Shown here one piece after another: positions 8,431 to 15,991 of a stretch of DNA of 64,000 bases. The stretch is from positions 10,782 to 74,781 of the forward strand of contig MEUZ01000004.1 in NCBI GenBank assembly GCA_001772615.1, read 5' to 3'. The number at the start of each line of letters is the position of its first letter. Positions within the stretch are counted from its first letter, which is position 1. Under the pieces are notes generated by a model. The model saw nothing but the letters and a program-made list of their open reading frames with translations, was not told the DNA's origin and ran no database searches. This DNA is from a candidate division WWE3 bacterium RIFCSPHIGHO2_01_FULL_40_23. Lineage in GTDB: Bacteria > Patescibacteria > WWE3 > UBA101185 > 2-01-FULL-41-18. The translations under genes were made by a program, and so were the position numbers.

Positions 8431-9511
8431 ATTCATCAGAGCTAACGGAAAACTAATATCAACCCCCGCCTTCTTCCCCGATGCCACCAGAGCAGTAATC
8501 AAATCTCTTACTCCTCATGACTTAGCTGACGCAGGTGTTGAGGGTATTGTAATTAATACATACCATTTATTATTCACTCCAGGTTCCAAGATAATTAAAA
8601 AAGCAGGCGGTGCTCATAAATTTATGAATTTCAAAGGTCACATAATTTCCGATTCCGGTGGCTTTCAAATGCTTTCTTTAATCCATAAGAGTAAAAAATT
8701 CGGGAAAATAACCGATAAAGGCATTAAACTTACATATCCAGGCTTTAAAGAAGTGTTGTTTACACCCGAAAAATGCATAGATGCGCAGTTTGACCTTGGT
8801 TCTGACATAATGATATGCCTTGATGACTGCCCTGGCATAGACGCTTCAAAAAAAGAAATAGACGAATCTGTTGAAAGAACAGTTAAATGGGCAGAAAGGT
8901 GTAAGAAGAGGTTTCAAGAAAACCTTAATAAGAATGGAAACTCAACCAACAGACCTTTACTTTTTGCTGTCGTGCAGGGAGGAAGCTATACAGCCCTTAG
9001 AGTAAACTGCGCAAAGGCGCTTGTAAAACTCTCCTTTGACGGTTACGCTTTCGGGGGTTGGCCCATGACACGTAAAAATGAGCTTGATATCAAATTTCTT
9101 AAACTTGTTTCAGACAATACACCAAAGAATTCTGCAAAATATGCGTTAGGAGTGGGAAAACCTGAAGAGATTGCAAAATGCGTTAAAATGGGCTACTCCA
9201 TCTTTGACTGTGTTCTTCCAACAAGAGACGCTAGGCATAAAAGACTTTATGTTTTTAATAAGAATCCCTCAAAAACAAAAGATCTCACAAAAAGAAGCTT
9301 TTATGGTTATCTGGACTTAGGAAAAACGATGTATTCCAATAACAAAGGCCCGATTGATAAATATTGTTCATGCTATGCATGCAAACATTACACAAGAAGT
9401 TATATTCATCACCTCTTCAAAATAAAAGACAGCCTTGCGCACAGACTCTGCACAATTCATAACGTTTATATGTACACAACAGTCATCAAAAGAATAAGAG
9501 AACTTGGGTAA
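8423..9511 (+). CDS. tgt: tRNA-guanine transglycosylase
   Basis: 362 residues. Exchanges guanine-34 for a 7-deazaguanine base in GUN-anticodon tRNAs. Visible motifs: SDSGGFQ (base-binding/catalytic Asp), VVQGG, LGVGKPEEI, DCVLPTRDARH (nucleophilic Asp of IFDCV) and the zinc site CSCYAC followed by HH. The loop after the nucleophile (RDARHKRLY) differs from the common RNGRNGTLF. Start is TTG at 8423, overlapping the sodA stop by 8 nt, so translation probably depends on sodA. No queuosine biosynthesis genes are in the window. Confidence 0.92.
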   Translation: MIKFIRANGKLISTPAFFPDATRAVIKSLTPHDLADAGVEGIVINTYHLLFTPGSKIIKKAGGAHKFMNFKGHIISDSGGFQMLSLIHKSKKFGKITDKGIKLTYPGFKEVLFTPEKCIDAQFDLGSDIMICLDDCPGIDASKKEIDESVERTVKWAERCKKRFQENLNKNGNSTNRPLLFAVVQGGSYTALRVNCAKALVKLSFDGYAFGGWPMTRKNELDIKFLKLVSDNTPKNSAKYALGVGKPEEIAKCVKMGYSIFDCVLPTRDARHKRLYVFNKNPSKTKDLTKRSFYGYLDLGKTMYSNNKGPIDKYCSCYACKHYTRSYIHHLFKIKDSLAHRLCTIHNVYMYTTVIKRIRELG

Positions 9512-9516
9512 TATGA

Positions 9517-9522
9517 TATTAT
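9517..9522 (+). promoter_or_regulatory. Candidate -10 element of ruvCAB
   Basis: TATTAT ends 6 nt before ATG 9529; a second candidate TATGAT begins at 9512. No SD is seen. Position in the short tgt-ruvC gap suggests an internal leaderless promoter. Confidence 0.35.
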
Positions 9523-9528
9523 TCCAGC

Positions 9529-10005
9529 ATGCGAATATTAGGCGTAGATCCTGGAACCGCCACTACAGGAATAGGAATAATTGAGGGTGAGAGAAATTCC
9601 GGCTTTAAAAGCATCAGTTACACCTGCATAAAAACAGACTCAAAGCTCCCCATCGAAGAAAGATTAAAACTAATATATGACAGCCTAGATGCAATAATAA
9701 AGGAATCTAAACCGGATCTAATCTCTGTAGAAGAGCTTTTTTTCAACTCAAACCCAAAAACTGCTATGTCGGTTGGCAGAGCCTGTGGAGCTATAATACT
9801 TTGCGCCTCGCATAATAATCTTAAAGTTGTAGAGCACACACCACTTGAAGTAAAATCCGCAGTTGTAGGTTTTGGCCACGCCGAAAAAATACAAGTTCAA
9901 AAAATGATAACTAAGCTTTTAAAACTGAGTGAGATGCCAAAGCCAGATGATGCTGCCGATGCCCTTGCTATAGCGTATTGCGCGGGAGTTTCTTTAACAA
10001 GATAA
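9529..10005 (+). CDS. ruvC: Holliday junction resolvase RuvC
   Basis: 158 residues, normal length. Cuts Holliday junctions symmetrically as part of RuvABC. The four catalytic acids are present: D7 (GVDPGTATTG), E68 (VEELFF), D141 and D144 (DDAADALAIAYC). The stop codon abuts the RuvA start with no gap, giving a ruvC-ruvA-ruvB operon. Confidence 0.95.
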   Translation: MRILGVDPGTATTGIGIIEGERNSGFKSISYTCIKTDSKLPIEERLKLIYDSLDAIIKESKPDLISVEELFFNSNPKTAMSVGRACGAIILCASHNNLKVVEHTPLEVKSAVVGFGHAEKIQVQKMITKLLKLSEMPKPDDAADALAIAYCAGVSLTR

Positions 10006-10587
10006 ATGATCGGTTATTTAAAAGGGAAAACAGTAAAACTTGATGATACAAGCGTAATAGTTGATGTAAACGGCGTGGGTTATAAAGTATTTCTCTTAAG
10101 TAACACAATTTCCACTCTCACAAATAACAGCATAAATGAATTTTATGTCCACACACATGTTAAGGAGGATCAACTCTCTCTTTTCGCATTTCTTAAGCAT
10201 GATGAACTTAAAATTTTTCAACTTCTTCTTGAGGTTTCAGGCGTCGGCCCTAAAACCGCCCTTACGATATTATCAAGTTTAAAATATGAAGAACTCATCT
10301 CCGCAATACAAAAAGCCAAAGTTGGAGAGTTCACAAAAATCAGCGGAATAGGAAAAAAACTTGCCCAAAAAATAATTCTTGAGCTCCAAAACAAAACCGG
10401 TAAAGTATCCGACTTGGACTTATCCATAGGCTCCTCCGATAACGAATTAATTGAAACTCTGTTAAATCTGGGGTTTACAAAGAAAGAGGCGTCAAACATG
10501 ACTTTAGGTATAGATAAAGATCTGCCTCTGGAACAAAAAGTTAAAATTAGTTTAAAAAAAGTCAATGAAAAAAAGCGAAACTACTGA
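10006..10587 (+). CDS. ruvA: Holliday junction DNA helicase subunit RuvA
   Basis: 193 residues. N-terminal OB domain (1-62), tandem helix-hairpin-helix motifs (VSGVGPKTA and ISGIGKKLA) that bind the junction, and a short C-terminal RuvB-contacting domain. Starts immediately after the ruvC stop and overlaps ruvB by 23 nt, so the three proteins are likely co-translated. Confidence 0.95.
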   Translation: MIGYLKGKTVKLDDTSVIVDVNGVGYKVFLLSNTISTLTNNSINEFYVHTHVKEDQLSLFAFLKHDELKIFQLLLEVSGVGPKTALTILSSLKYEELISAIQKAKVGEFTKISGIGKKLAQKIILELQNKTGKVSDLDLSIGSSDNELIETLLNLGFTKKEASNMTLGIDKDLPLEQKVKISLKKVNEKKRNY

Positions 10588-11542
10588 AAATCTTGAAGAC
10601 AAAGAGCTGGATACAACCCTTAGACCAAAAAAACTGGAGGAATTCATAGGTCAAAGAGAGGTTGTGTCAAACCTGTCAGTTTTTATTAAGGCCGCCAAAA
10701 AAAGAGGCGAACCCATTGATCATATCTTGTTTTATGGTCCTCCTGGAATAGGTAAAACTACCCTGGCTCTAATAATAGGCAATGAATTTAATGCGAGCGT
10801 GAAAATAACTTCCGGACCAGCAATCGAAAGAACGGGAGATCTTGCTTCTATACTTACTAATCTTGAAGATGGGGATATTTTATTTATTGATGAGATTCAC
10901 AGACTAAACAAAACCATTGAAGAAATCATCTACCCTGCTATGGAAGACTTCGCTTTGGATATTATTTTAGGAAAGGGGCCGTCGGCAAGAACGGTGAGGA
11001 TAGATCTTCCTAAATTTACATTAATTGGCGCCACAACTAAAGTCGGAAGTTTATCAAACCCCTTAAGAGATAGGTTTGGAACGATTTTAAAACTTAACTT
11101 CTACAACCAAGATGATCTAAAAAAGATTGTGAGCAGATCGGCTGAAATTCTTGGTTTAAGTATTGATGGCATAACTTCCGAGATTGTAGCCAAAAGAGCA
11201 AGGGGAACTCCAAGAATAGCAAACAGGCTTCTTAAAAGAGTCAGGGATTACAGCGAGGTTCAAAATAAAGAAATTACAGAACCGTTTATACTTAAAACCA
11301 TGGAAAAACTTGGTATAAATGATATGGGTCTTGACCTTGAAGATGTGAAGTACTTAAAACTTATTGCAGATAAATTCAATGGGGGGCCAGTTGGCCTAAC
11401 TACCCTCTCCGCCGCATTATCGGAAGACACGGAAACAATAGAGGACTATATAGAGCCTTACCTACTTCAACAAGGGCTTATTACAAAAACAACTAAGGGA
11501 AGATATGTCAACCTTGAACGACTTCCTCATGCTTTGATTTAA
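10565..11542 (+). CDS. ruvB: Holliday junction branch-migration motor RuvB
   Basis: 325 residues. AAA+ ATPase that drives branch migration with RuvA. Walker A GPPGIGKT (58-65), Walker B DILFIDE (104-110), sensor 1 IGATTK, arginine-finger region PLRDRFG and a winged-helix C-terminus (GGPVGLTTL...) are all present. The last 35 nt overlap a convergent gene. Confidence 0.96.
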   Translation: MKKSETTENLEDKELDTTLRPKKLEEFIGQREVVSNLSVFIKAAKKRGEPIDHILFYGPPGIGKTTLALIIGNEFNASVKITSGPAIERTGDLASILTNLEDGDILFIDEIHRLNKTIEEIIYPAMEDFALDIILGKGPSARTVRIDLPKFTLIGATTKVGSLSNPLRDRFGTILKLNFYNQDDLKKIVSRSAEILGLSIDGITSEIVAKRARGTPRIANRLLKRVRDYSEVQNKEITEPFILKTMEKLGINDMGLDLEDVKYLKLIADKFNGGPVGLTTLSAALSEDTETIEDYIEPYLLQQGLITKTTKGRYVNLERLPHALI

Positions 11543-13118
11543 GAAAATCAATAAGGTCTTCAAAAGACTGGATAATTAATCTAAAGGGAGCTTCTAAAAT
11601 AAAATCAAAGATGAGCGTAAAGAAATTAAATCTGGCCACACCCATTGAAAGGCTTTGTCCGACCTTTAAAATAGGAAGAGCAATAATATTTAAAACAGCT
11701 TGCCCCAGATTATCTTTTTTTGGAATTATTTCAAGATCCTGGCATCTTGCTCTGATATTCCAGGCAAAATAACTAAGAATGGAGACAAAAAATATAAAGA
11801 TTACAATACTGGTAAAGTTAAAACCAAGATTTGAAAGAATTAAAAATATCACACCATAAACAAGTAAATAAAGAACAGCGTAAATTAGTCCCATCCAGGG
11901 CTTTTCCGCGCCAGGAACTAAAATCTTCTTCCTGAAAGATTTTTCTTCTTGATCACTTAAAAACATCCTGTCTTCGTAAACTATTGATTTTAAAACCTGA
12001 TGAATTCTATCGTTATTTTCTCTTCCCGGTATTGTTATCCTTTTTGCAATAAGGTAAAAAAGAACAACGGGAAAGGCTGTATTAATAGTGAGTGTAAAGT
12101 AATTAATACGTTTCATAAAAATAAGATCAACAGGAGCTTCAATTAAAATGGCAAGAAGCATTTTAGTGATGAACAAGTATCCTAAAGTTCTTGTTATTCT
12201 TAAAGTTAATTTTCTTTTAAGCTCACTGTAGTATTTTTTAATGTAATCTTCGGATTTGTCTCTTAAAAAATTAGGGTTAGTTAAAATCAACTCAAGCCTA
12301 TCTGGATTTTCCTCCAACACACCCTCAAGTACCTTAATCGGAGCTGACACCTTTCGAATCTGCATATACAAAGATTCCTGAACTTTGCTTTTTAATATAC
12401 TGTCAACATAAGCCTTAGTTGAAGGAAGAGCGGTTACAACAGACTTGATTATTTCATGGCCTGGGTCCTGAAAAAAAGACGGGTAGAGAAATGTCATAGC
12501 GTGGTATCTTAATATTGAGTAATCTGATTTTACTAAAGCTTTATGAGACGCAATAAAAACATGCAAACTTTCCTGTTCGGAGGAAAGGTCAAGTTTGGAG
12601 TCTCTTAATACGTTTAGTATATATTGTGAAAGAAGCTTAACAAAAATTTCAGGCTTATATAAAGGATCCAAAATCTTTTCTATTTCCGACGCGGCAACGC
12701 CAAGAAGCCAGTCCCAAGTTTTGGAGAGTTCGGGAATCCTTAATTCGTTTAAGACTTGCTTTGAATAGGCGTACTTCTCAAGGACCTTTGATATCTCCTC
12801 AACTTTGGAATCCGAGATTTTTGTATCGTCTTCGTACGCTCCTCTAATTAAATCTCTTATTAATAAATCAGCTACTTCATCAGGATTTGATCTTGAAGTT
12901 AAAGAAAATCTTAAAAATCTCTGGATAGCAAATCTTCTGATTAAATGCTCGTCTTTAAAATCAATTGTATTTCTTATTCTTTCATAGATAGCCGAAAGAA
13001 AAGATGTAGCTTCACTGACCTCAAATTTTCTTGTTTTAACAGCCCTGATGCTTTCTTCGTAGGCTCTTCCAAGCTCGTCTATTAAAACTTTAGCATTCTG
13101 ATTCCTAATTTCTTCCAT
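11508..13118 (-). CDS. Unrecognised large protein with C-terminal membrane helices
   Basis: 536 residues. The first ~290 are soluble, alpha-helical and highly charged with no motif I recognise; the rest has about five or six hydrophobic helices (about 300-500) with loops, ending in a charged tail. The start codon has TATAAT 6 nt upstream, supporting ATG 13118 and a leaderless transcript. The 3' end overlaps ruvB by 35 nt on the opposite strand, so antisense interference is possible. No function assigned. Confidence 0.7.
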   Translation of the reverse strand: MEEIRNQNAKVLIDELGRAYEESIRAVKTRKFEVSEATSFLSAIYERIRNTIDFKDEHLIRRFAIQRFLRFSLTSRSNPDEVADLLIRDLIRGAYEDDTKISDSKVEEISKVLEKYAYSKQVLNELRIPELSKTWDWLLGVAASEIEKILDPLYKPEIFVKLLSQYILNVLRDSKLDLSSEQESLHVFIASHKALVKSDYSILRYHAMTFLYPSFFQDPGHEIIKSVVTALPSTKAYVDSILKSKVQESLYMQIRKVSAPIKVLEGVLEENPDRLELILTNPNFLRDKSEDYIKKYYSELKRKLTLRITRTLGYLFITKMLLAILIEAPVDLIFMKRINYFTLTINTAFPVVLFYLIAKRITIPGRENNDRIHQVLKSIVYEDRMFLSDQEEKSFRKKILVPGAEKPWMGLIYAVLYLLVYGVIFLILSNLGFNFTSIVIFIFFVSILSYFAWNIRARCQDLEIIPKKDNLGQAVLNIIALPILKVGQSLSMGVARFNFFTLIFDFILEAPFRLIIQSFEDLIDFLKSKHEEVVQG

Positions 13119-13124
13119 ACATCA

Positions 13125-13130
13125 ATTATA
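13125..13130 (-). promoter_or_regulatory. -10 element, leaderless
   Basis: TATAAT on the minus strand, 6 nt before ATG 13118. No SD. Confidence 0.5.
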
Positions 13131-13159
13131 TTAAAATTTGGTCTTTTTTGCATGCGCCC

Positions 13160-13204
13160 TTAGCCCTTTTGCCTTCCTTTATATCGGAGAGCTACAAGGG
13201 CTAA
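13160..13204 (-). terminator. Hairpin between two leftward genes
   Basis: A 9-bp perfect stem (13160-13168 with 13196-13204) with a further imperfect inner stem around a TTTATATC loop. It follows the small gene that ends at 13256 and precedes the promoter of the 11508-13118 gene. There is no long U tract directly after it on the minus strand, so terminator function is probable but not certain. Confidence 0.45.
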
Positions 13205-13255
13205 AAAGCATTTATTTTTGATTAAAAACCATCAAGATAAAACAGATTCCCAAAC

Positions 13256-13465
13256 TTATGCCATTGGGCTATCAAGAGAATCAAATGTTTCCTTATTAAC
13301 AAATTTAGTTAGATTCACCATATCCCCATCAACTTTAGTTGAAGCAACTACTGCGTACCTTGTCATTTTATTTCCACCTTTTCCAGTTACATCAAAAATT
13401 TTTTTCTTAAGATCGGATGTTGGAACTTCTACTTTTTTTCTATGTTTGACTGAATAAAACTCCAC
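13256..13465 (-). CDS. Small basic protein of unknown function
   Basis: 69 residues from a GTG start, no membrane segment, rich in Lys and beta-prone stretches. Support comes from a near-perfect Shine-Dalgarno (AAGGAGGTGAT at 13471-13481, 5 nt before the GTG), one of the strongest in the window, where many genes have none. It is followed by a hairpin. I do not recognise the family. The strong SD suggests high expression. Confidence 0.65.
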   Translation of the reverse strand: MEFYSVKHRKKVEVPTSDLKKKIFDVTGKGGNKMTRYAVVASTKVDGDMVNLTKFVNKETFDSLDSPMA

Positions 13466-13470
13466 TAAAA

Positions 13471-13481
13471 ATCACCTCCTT
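13471..13481 (-). promoter_or_regulatory. Near-perfect Shine-Dalgarno
   Basis: AAGGAGGTGAT on the minus strand, complementary to a standard 16S rRNA 3' tail. It fixes GTG 13465 as the start. Confidence 0.7.
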
Positions 13482-13519
13482 AAAAATTACGTAACTAATA
13501 TTGTTCTATTTACGGCTCA

Positions 13520-14653
13520 TTGTCAAGGAAAAACAAGAAATTCATTAAAAACTTATTGAATATATTAAAAGTTGCTTTAGAATACAATCTTGATATGGAC
13601 CAGTCTTTATCCGAAAACTTAGATTCCGAATTTGGTGAAACACCAAAATTTATCGGTGTCTTATACTCTGATGTAAAAAGAGAATACTTTCCCTCCGAGG
13701 AACAATATATTTCAGAAGTTGGTGTAATAGAAGAAGCAAGGGTGGTTTCCGAGTACCTTGAAAAAATGGGTATAAAAAGCAAAATTTATCCTGGCAACAG
13801 TGAACTTTCTAAAATGCTTATAGAGGATAAACCGGATATTGTTTTTAATCTTGTTCAATCCGTAAAAGGTCATGAAGAGATGTCCCCAACAATTTCAGCT
13901 CTTTGTGAGCTTTTGGAAATTTCTTATACAGGGACAGGAACTTTCGGGCTTTCAATCACTTACAATAAATATTTCACTAAAAAACTTCTGGAGCTTATTG
14001 GGCTTCCGGTTCCCAGGTATCAGCTTTTCAACACACCTAATGATCCCATAGATGGTCAGTTAAAGTTTCCATTAATATCAAAGCTAAACGAAATACACGG
14101 AAGCGTAGGTATTGATGAAACATCAGTAAGCGAGGATGAAAAAACTCTTAGACAAAAATTAAGAGAGTTAATGTCAATTTACAAACAACCTGTGATAGTT
14201 GAAGAGTTTATTGTCGGGAGAGAAATTACATGCATACTTCTTGAGGGGACAAACAAAAAGGTTTACTCCGGTGAAAAATTACTTCCTGATGTTCCGGGAA
14301 CCAAATACAAATTCGCCAGTTTTTTTTATCAATGGCTTGATGAAAAACCGGGGCAATATATAAAACATGATGGAGGAGACCTTCTAAGAGATTATATCAA
14401 ATCGGCTTTTGATATCTTGAAAATGGATGACTATGCCAAATTTGATTTAAGACTTGATGAGTCGGGAAGATACTATTTCATTGACTGTAATGCTAATCCC
14501 GCATTTGGCCCAAAGGAATTGGATATAGCAATTGGAACAATTCTTGACTTATATGGAATCACATTTGAAGAAGTATTAAAAAGAATTATTACAAACACAC
14601 TTAAGGATGAATCTTTTAAAGTTCCCTCCATTGTCCCTTCCAATGGAAATTAA
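13520..14653 (+). CDS. ATP-grasp ligase related to D-alanine-D-alanine ligase
   Basis: 377 residues if started at TTG 13520; ATG 13595 (352 residues) is an alternative and I cannot decide. The fold order is Ddl-like: N-terminal Rossmann-like part (KPDIVFNLVQSVKG, EMSPTISALCELL), ATP-grasp core (NKYFTKKLLELIGLPVPRY, VEEFIVGREITC) and metal site YYFIDCNANPAFGP. In true Ddl the last motif is EINTxPGFT; here it is DCNANPAFGPKE and the acidic residue before Asn is shifted, so the substrate is probably not two D-alanines. It could join amino acids or a peptide. Divergent from the small SD-driven gene. Confidence 0.75.
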   Translation: MSRKNKKFIKNLLNILKVALEYNLDMDQSLSENLDSEFGETPKFIGVLYSDVKREYFPSEEQYISEVGVIEEARVVSEYLEKMGIKSKIYPGNSELSKMLIEDKPDIVFNLVQSVKGHEEMSPTISALCELLEISYTGTGTFGLSITYNKYFTKKLLELIGLPVPRYQLFNTPNDPIDGQLKFPLISKLNEIHGSVGIDETSVSEDEKTLRQKLRELMSIYKQPVIVEEFIVGREITCILLEGTNKKVYSGEKLLPDVPGTKYKFASFFYQWLDEKPGQYIKHDGGDLLRDYIKSAFDILKMDDYAKFDLRLDESGRYYFIDCNANPAFGPKELDIAIGTILDLYGITFEEVLKRIITNTLKDESFKVPSIVPSNGN

Positions 14654-14679
14654 TTCCGGAATGTGGTATTAATTTCATA

Positions 14680-14868
14680 ATGCCTAGGACCAAAACACAA
14701 AACAAGCAGGTTAGCGGGGAGAAACTGGATGTAAAAGAAACTTCGGAAAATAAGGATACTATTATCAAAGTTCCAAGGAAAAGAAGAAACAAGGATACAG
14801 ATTACCTTTCGGATGTTGAACTTGAGGAATATGAATCAAGAACACCCGATGACGCCTTTGACAGCTAA
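14680..14868 (+). CDS. Small highly charged protein
   Basis: 62 residues: Lys-rich N-terminal two thirds, then an acidic tail (DVELEEYESRTPDDAFD). No membrane segment or known motif; probably disordered. TATTAA ends 7 nt before ATG 14680, fitting the leaderless pattern. It is 2 nt upstream of the PH/SHOCT gene, so co-transcribed. Confidence 0.55.
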   Translation: MPRTKTQNKQVSGEKLDVKETSENKDTIIKVPRKRRNKDTDYLSDVELEEYESRTPDDAFDS

Positions 14869-14870
14869 AA

Positions 14871-15320
14871 ATGCCTAACCTTCTTCATGTCGTAAGATCA
14901 ATGAGAATATTCACCGGCGAAATTCACCCCACGTCACTTTATATTTATGATGATTACATGGTTTATGTAAAAAGAGGAATCATTAGAAGAAATGAAGCCA
15001 CGATTTCATATAATCATGTGTCACAGGTTTATTTAAGGAGGGGATACCTGGCTTCAAGTTTGGAAGTTATAAATACTGGAGGCGTTGAGAATATTCTTGT
15101 TAAATGGTTACCCATAGAGCAGGCCGCAAGAGCTAAAAAACTGATTGACCAGAAGATTTTCCACACGCATGCAAGAATAACCGGTAAACATCAGGACATG
15201 GGAAGAGAAGTTCCTGATTTTGAAAGAAAGCTTGCAAGGCTTAAAGAGCTTAAGCTTAAAGGCACTATTTCAAGGGGGGAGTTTGAAAAAAGAAGAAGGG
15301 AAATGCTAAAATCCGTATAA
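14871..15320 (+). CDS. PH-like domain protein with C-terminal SHOCT motif
   Basis: 149 residues. About 10-100 form a bacterial PH-like beta barrel (TSLYIYDDYMVYVKRGII, ISYNHVSQVYLRRG, LASSLEVINTGG). About 120-148 form a SHOCT helix pair (LARLKELKLKGTISRGEF), a short oligomerisation motif often found at protein ends. No membrane segment. Function unknown; proteins of this type usually bind membranes or partner proteins. Confidence 0.7.
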   Translation: MPNLLHVVRSMRIFTGEIHPTSLYIYDDYMVYVKRGIIRRNEATISYNHVSQVYLRRGYLASSLEVINTGGVENILVKWLPIEQAARAKKLIDQKIFHTHARITGKHQDMGREVPDFERKLARLKELKLKGTISRGEFEKRRREMLKSV

Positions 15321-15335
15321 GAACTTAAGTGCCAG

Positions 15336-15410
15336 GCGGGAGTAATTCAGTGGTAGAATGTTTGCTTTCCAAGCAAAACGTCGCGGGTTCGAGTCCCGTC
15401 TCCCGCTCCA
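15336..15410 (+). tRNA. tRNA-Gly(UCC)
   Basis: Complete cloverleaf: acceptor GCGGGAG/CTCCCGC, anticodon stem TTTGC/GCAAA around loop TTTCCAA (anticodon TCC at 15368-15370), T arm GCGGG TTCGAGT CCCGT, encoded CCA at 15408-15410. Confidence 0.97.
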
Positions 15411-15441
15411 AAGTGACTGGGATACATAGAAAGTTACAATA

Positions 15442-15942
15442 ATGACTAAAAAATTAGCGTTTATTTTTGTGACAGTTTTTGCTTTATTCTTCATCTCTCT
15501 AACAATCTTTTTTTATAACGAATTAAACTTACCTAAATATTCTGATATTCCCATTATAACCAGTGACAATATCAGTATTAATAAAAAAGACTTAAATAAA
15601 ATTCTTGAAAATATGAAAGAATCATCTGTTAATTACATTAATTGTAACGACACAAAAACTTATTACAGCAACCAACTTAAACTATCATTTATATGTCCTG
15701 AAGATTTTGTGATATACGAGTGCAAAAACCCTAATTATGAATCTCTTGATGAAAAAGGAGTATATAGCTAATAACTTAGTGATCCATCAAGTAATAGAAT
15801 ACGAAGGCGCCAATGAACCACCTCATTCTGAATTTGTAACTTTTAAACATAATAATCAGTACTTTCAAATTGGGTTCTAGGCGTAGAACTGATAAATACA
15901 TTCAACCAAGTTATTAAGACCTTAAAATTTGATGATGATTAA
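15442..15942 (+). pseudogene. Broken gene for a small membrane-anchored extracytoplasmic protein
   Basis: Frame 1 from ATG 15442 encodes a signal anchor and 109 residues, then stops at 15771. The protein clearly continues in frame 2 from about 15755 (IANNLVIHQVIEYEGAN...QYFQIGF, stop near 15879) and returns to frame 1 at about 15880 (VELINTFNQVIKTLKFDDD, stop 15940-15942). Two compensating indels therefore split one gene of about 165 residues. The first lies near an A5 run, so sequencing error is possible. The layout (anchor, then LSFICPEDFVIYE, then a TFNQVIKTLKF end) resembles the intact gene at 19427-19972. Confidence 0.7.
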
Positions 15943-15991
15943 TTGGTTCTGGTTGGGTAATTCCTGAAAGAACTAAAAGAAAAGTTTGATG

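Noticed and set aside
15306..15494. 62-residue minus-strand frame over tRNA-Gly
   Set aside because: It is the antisense of the tRNA and flanks (contains the RRDSNPR peptide typical of translated tRNA genes).
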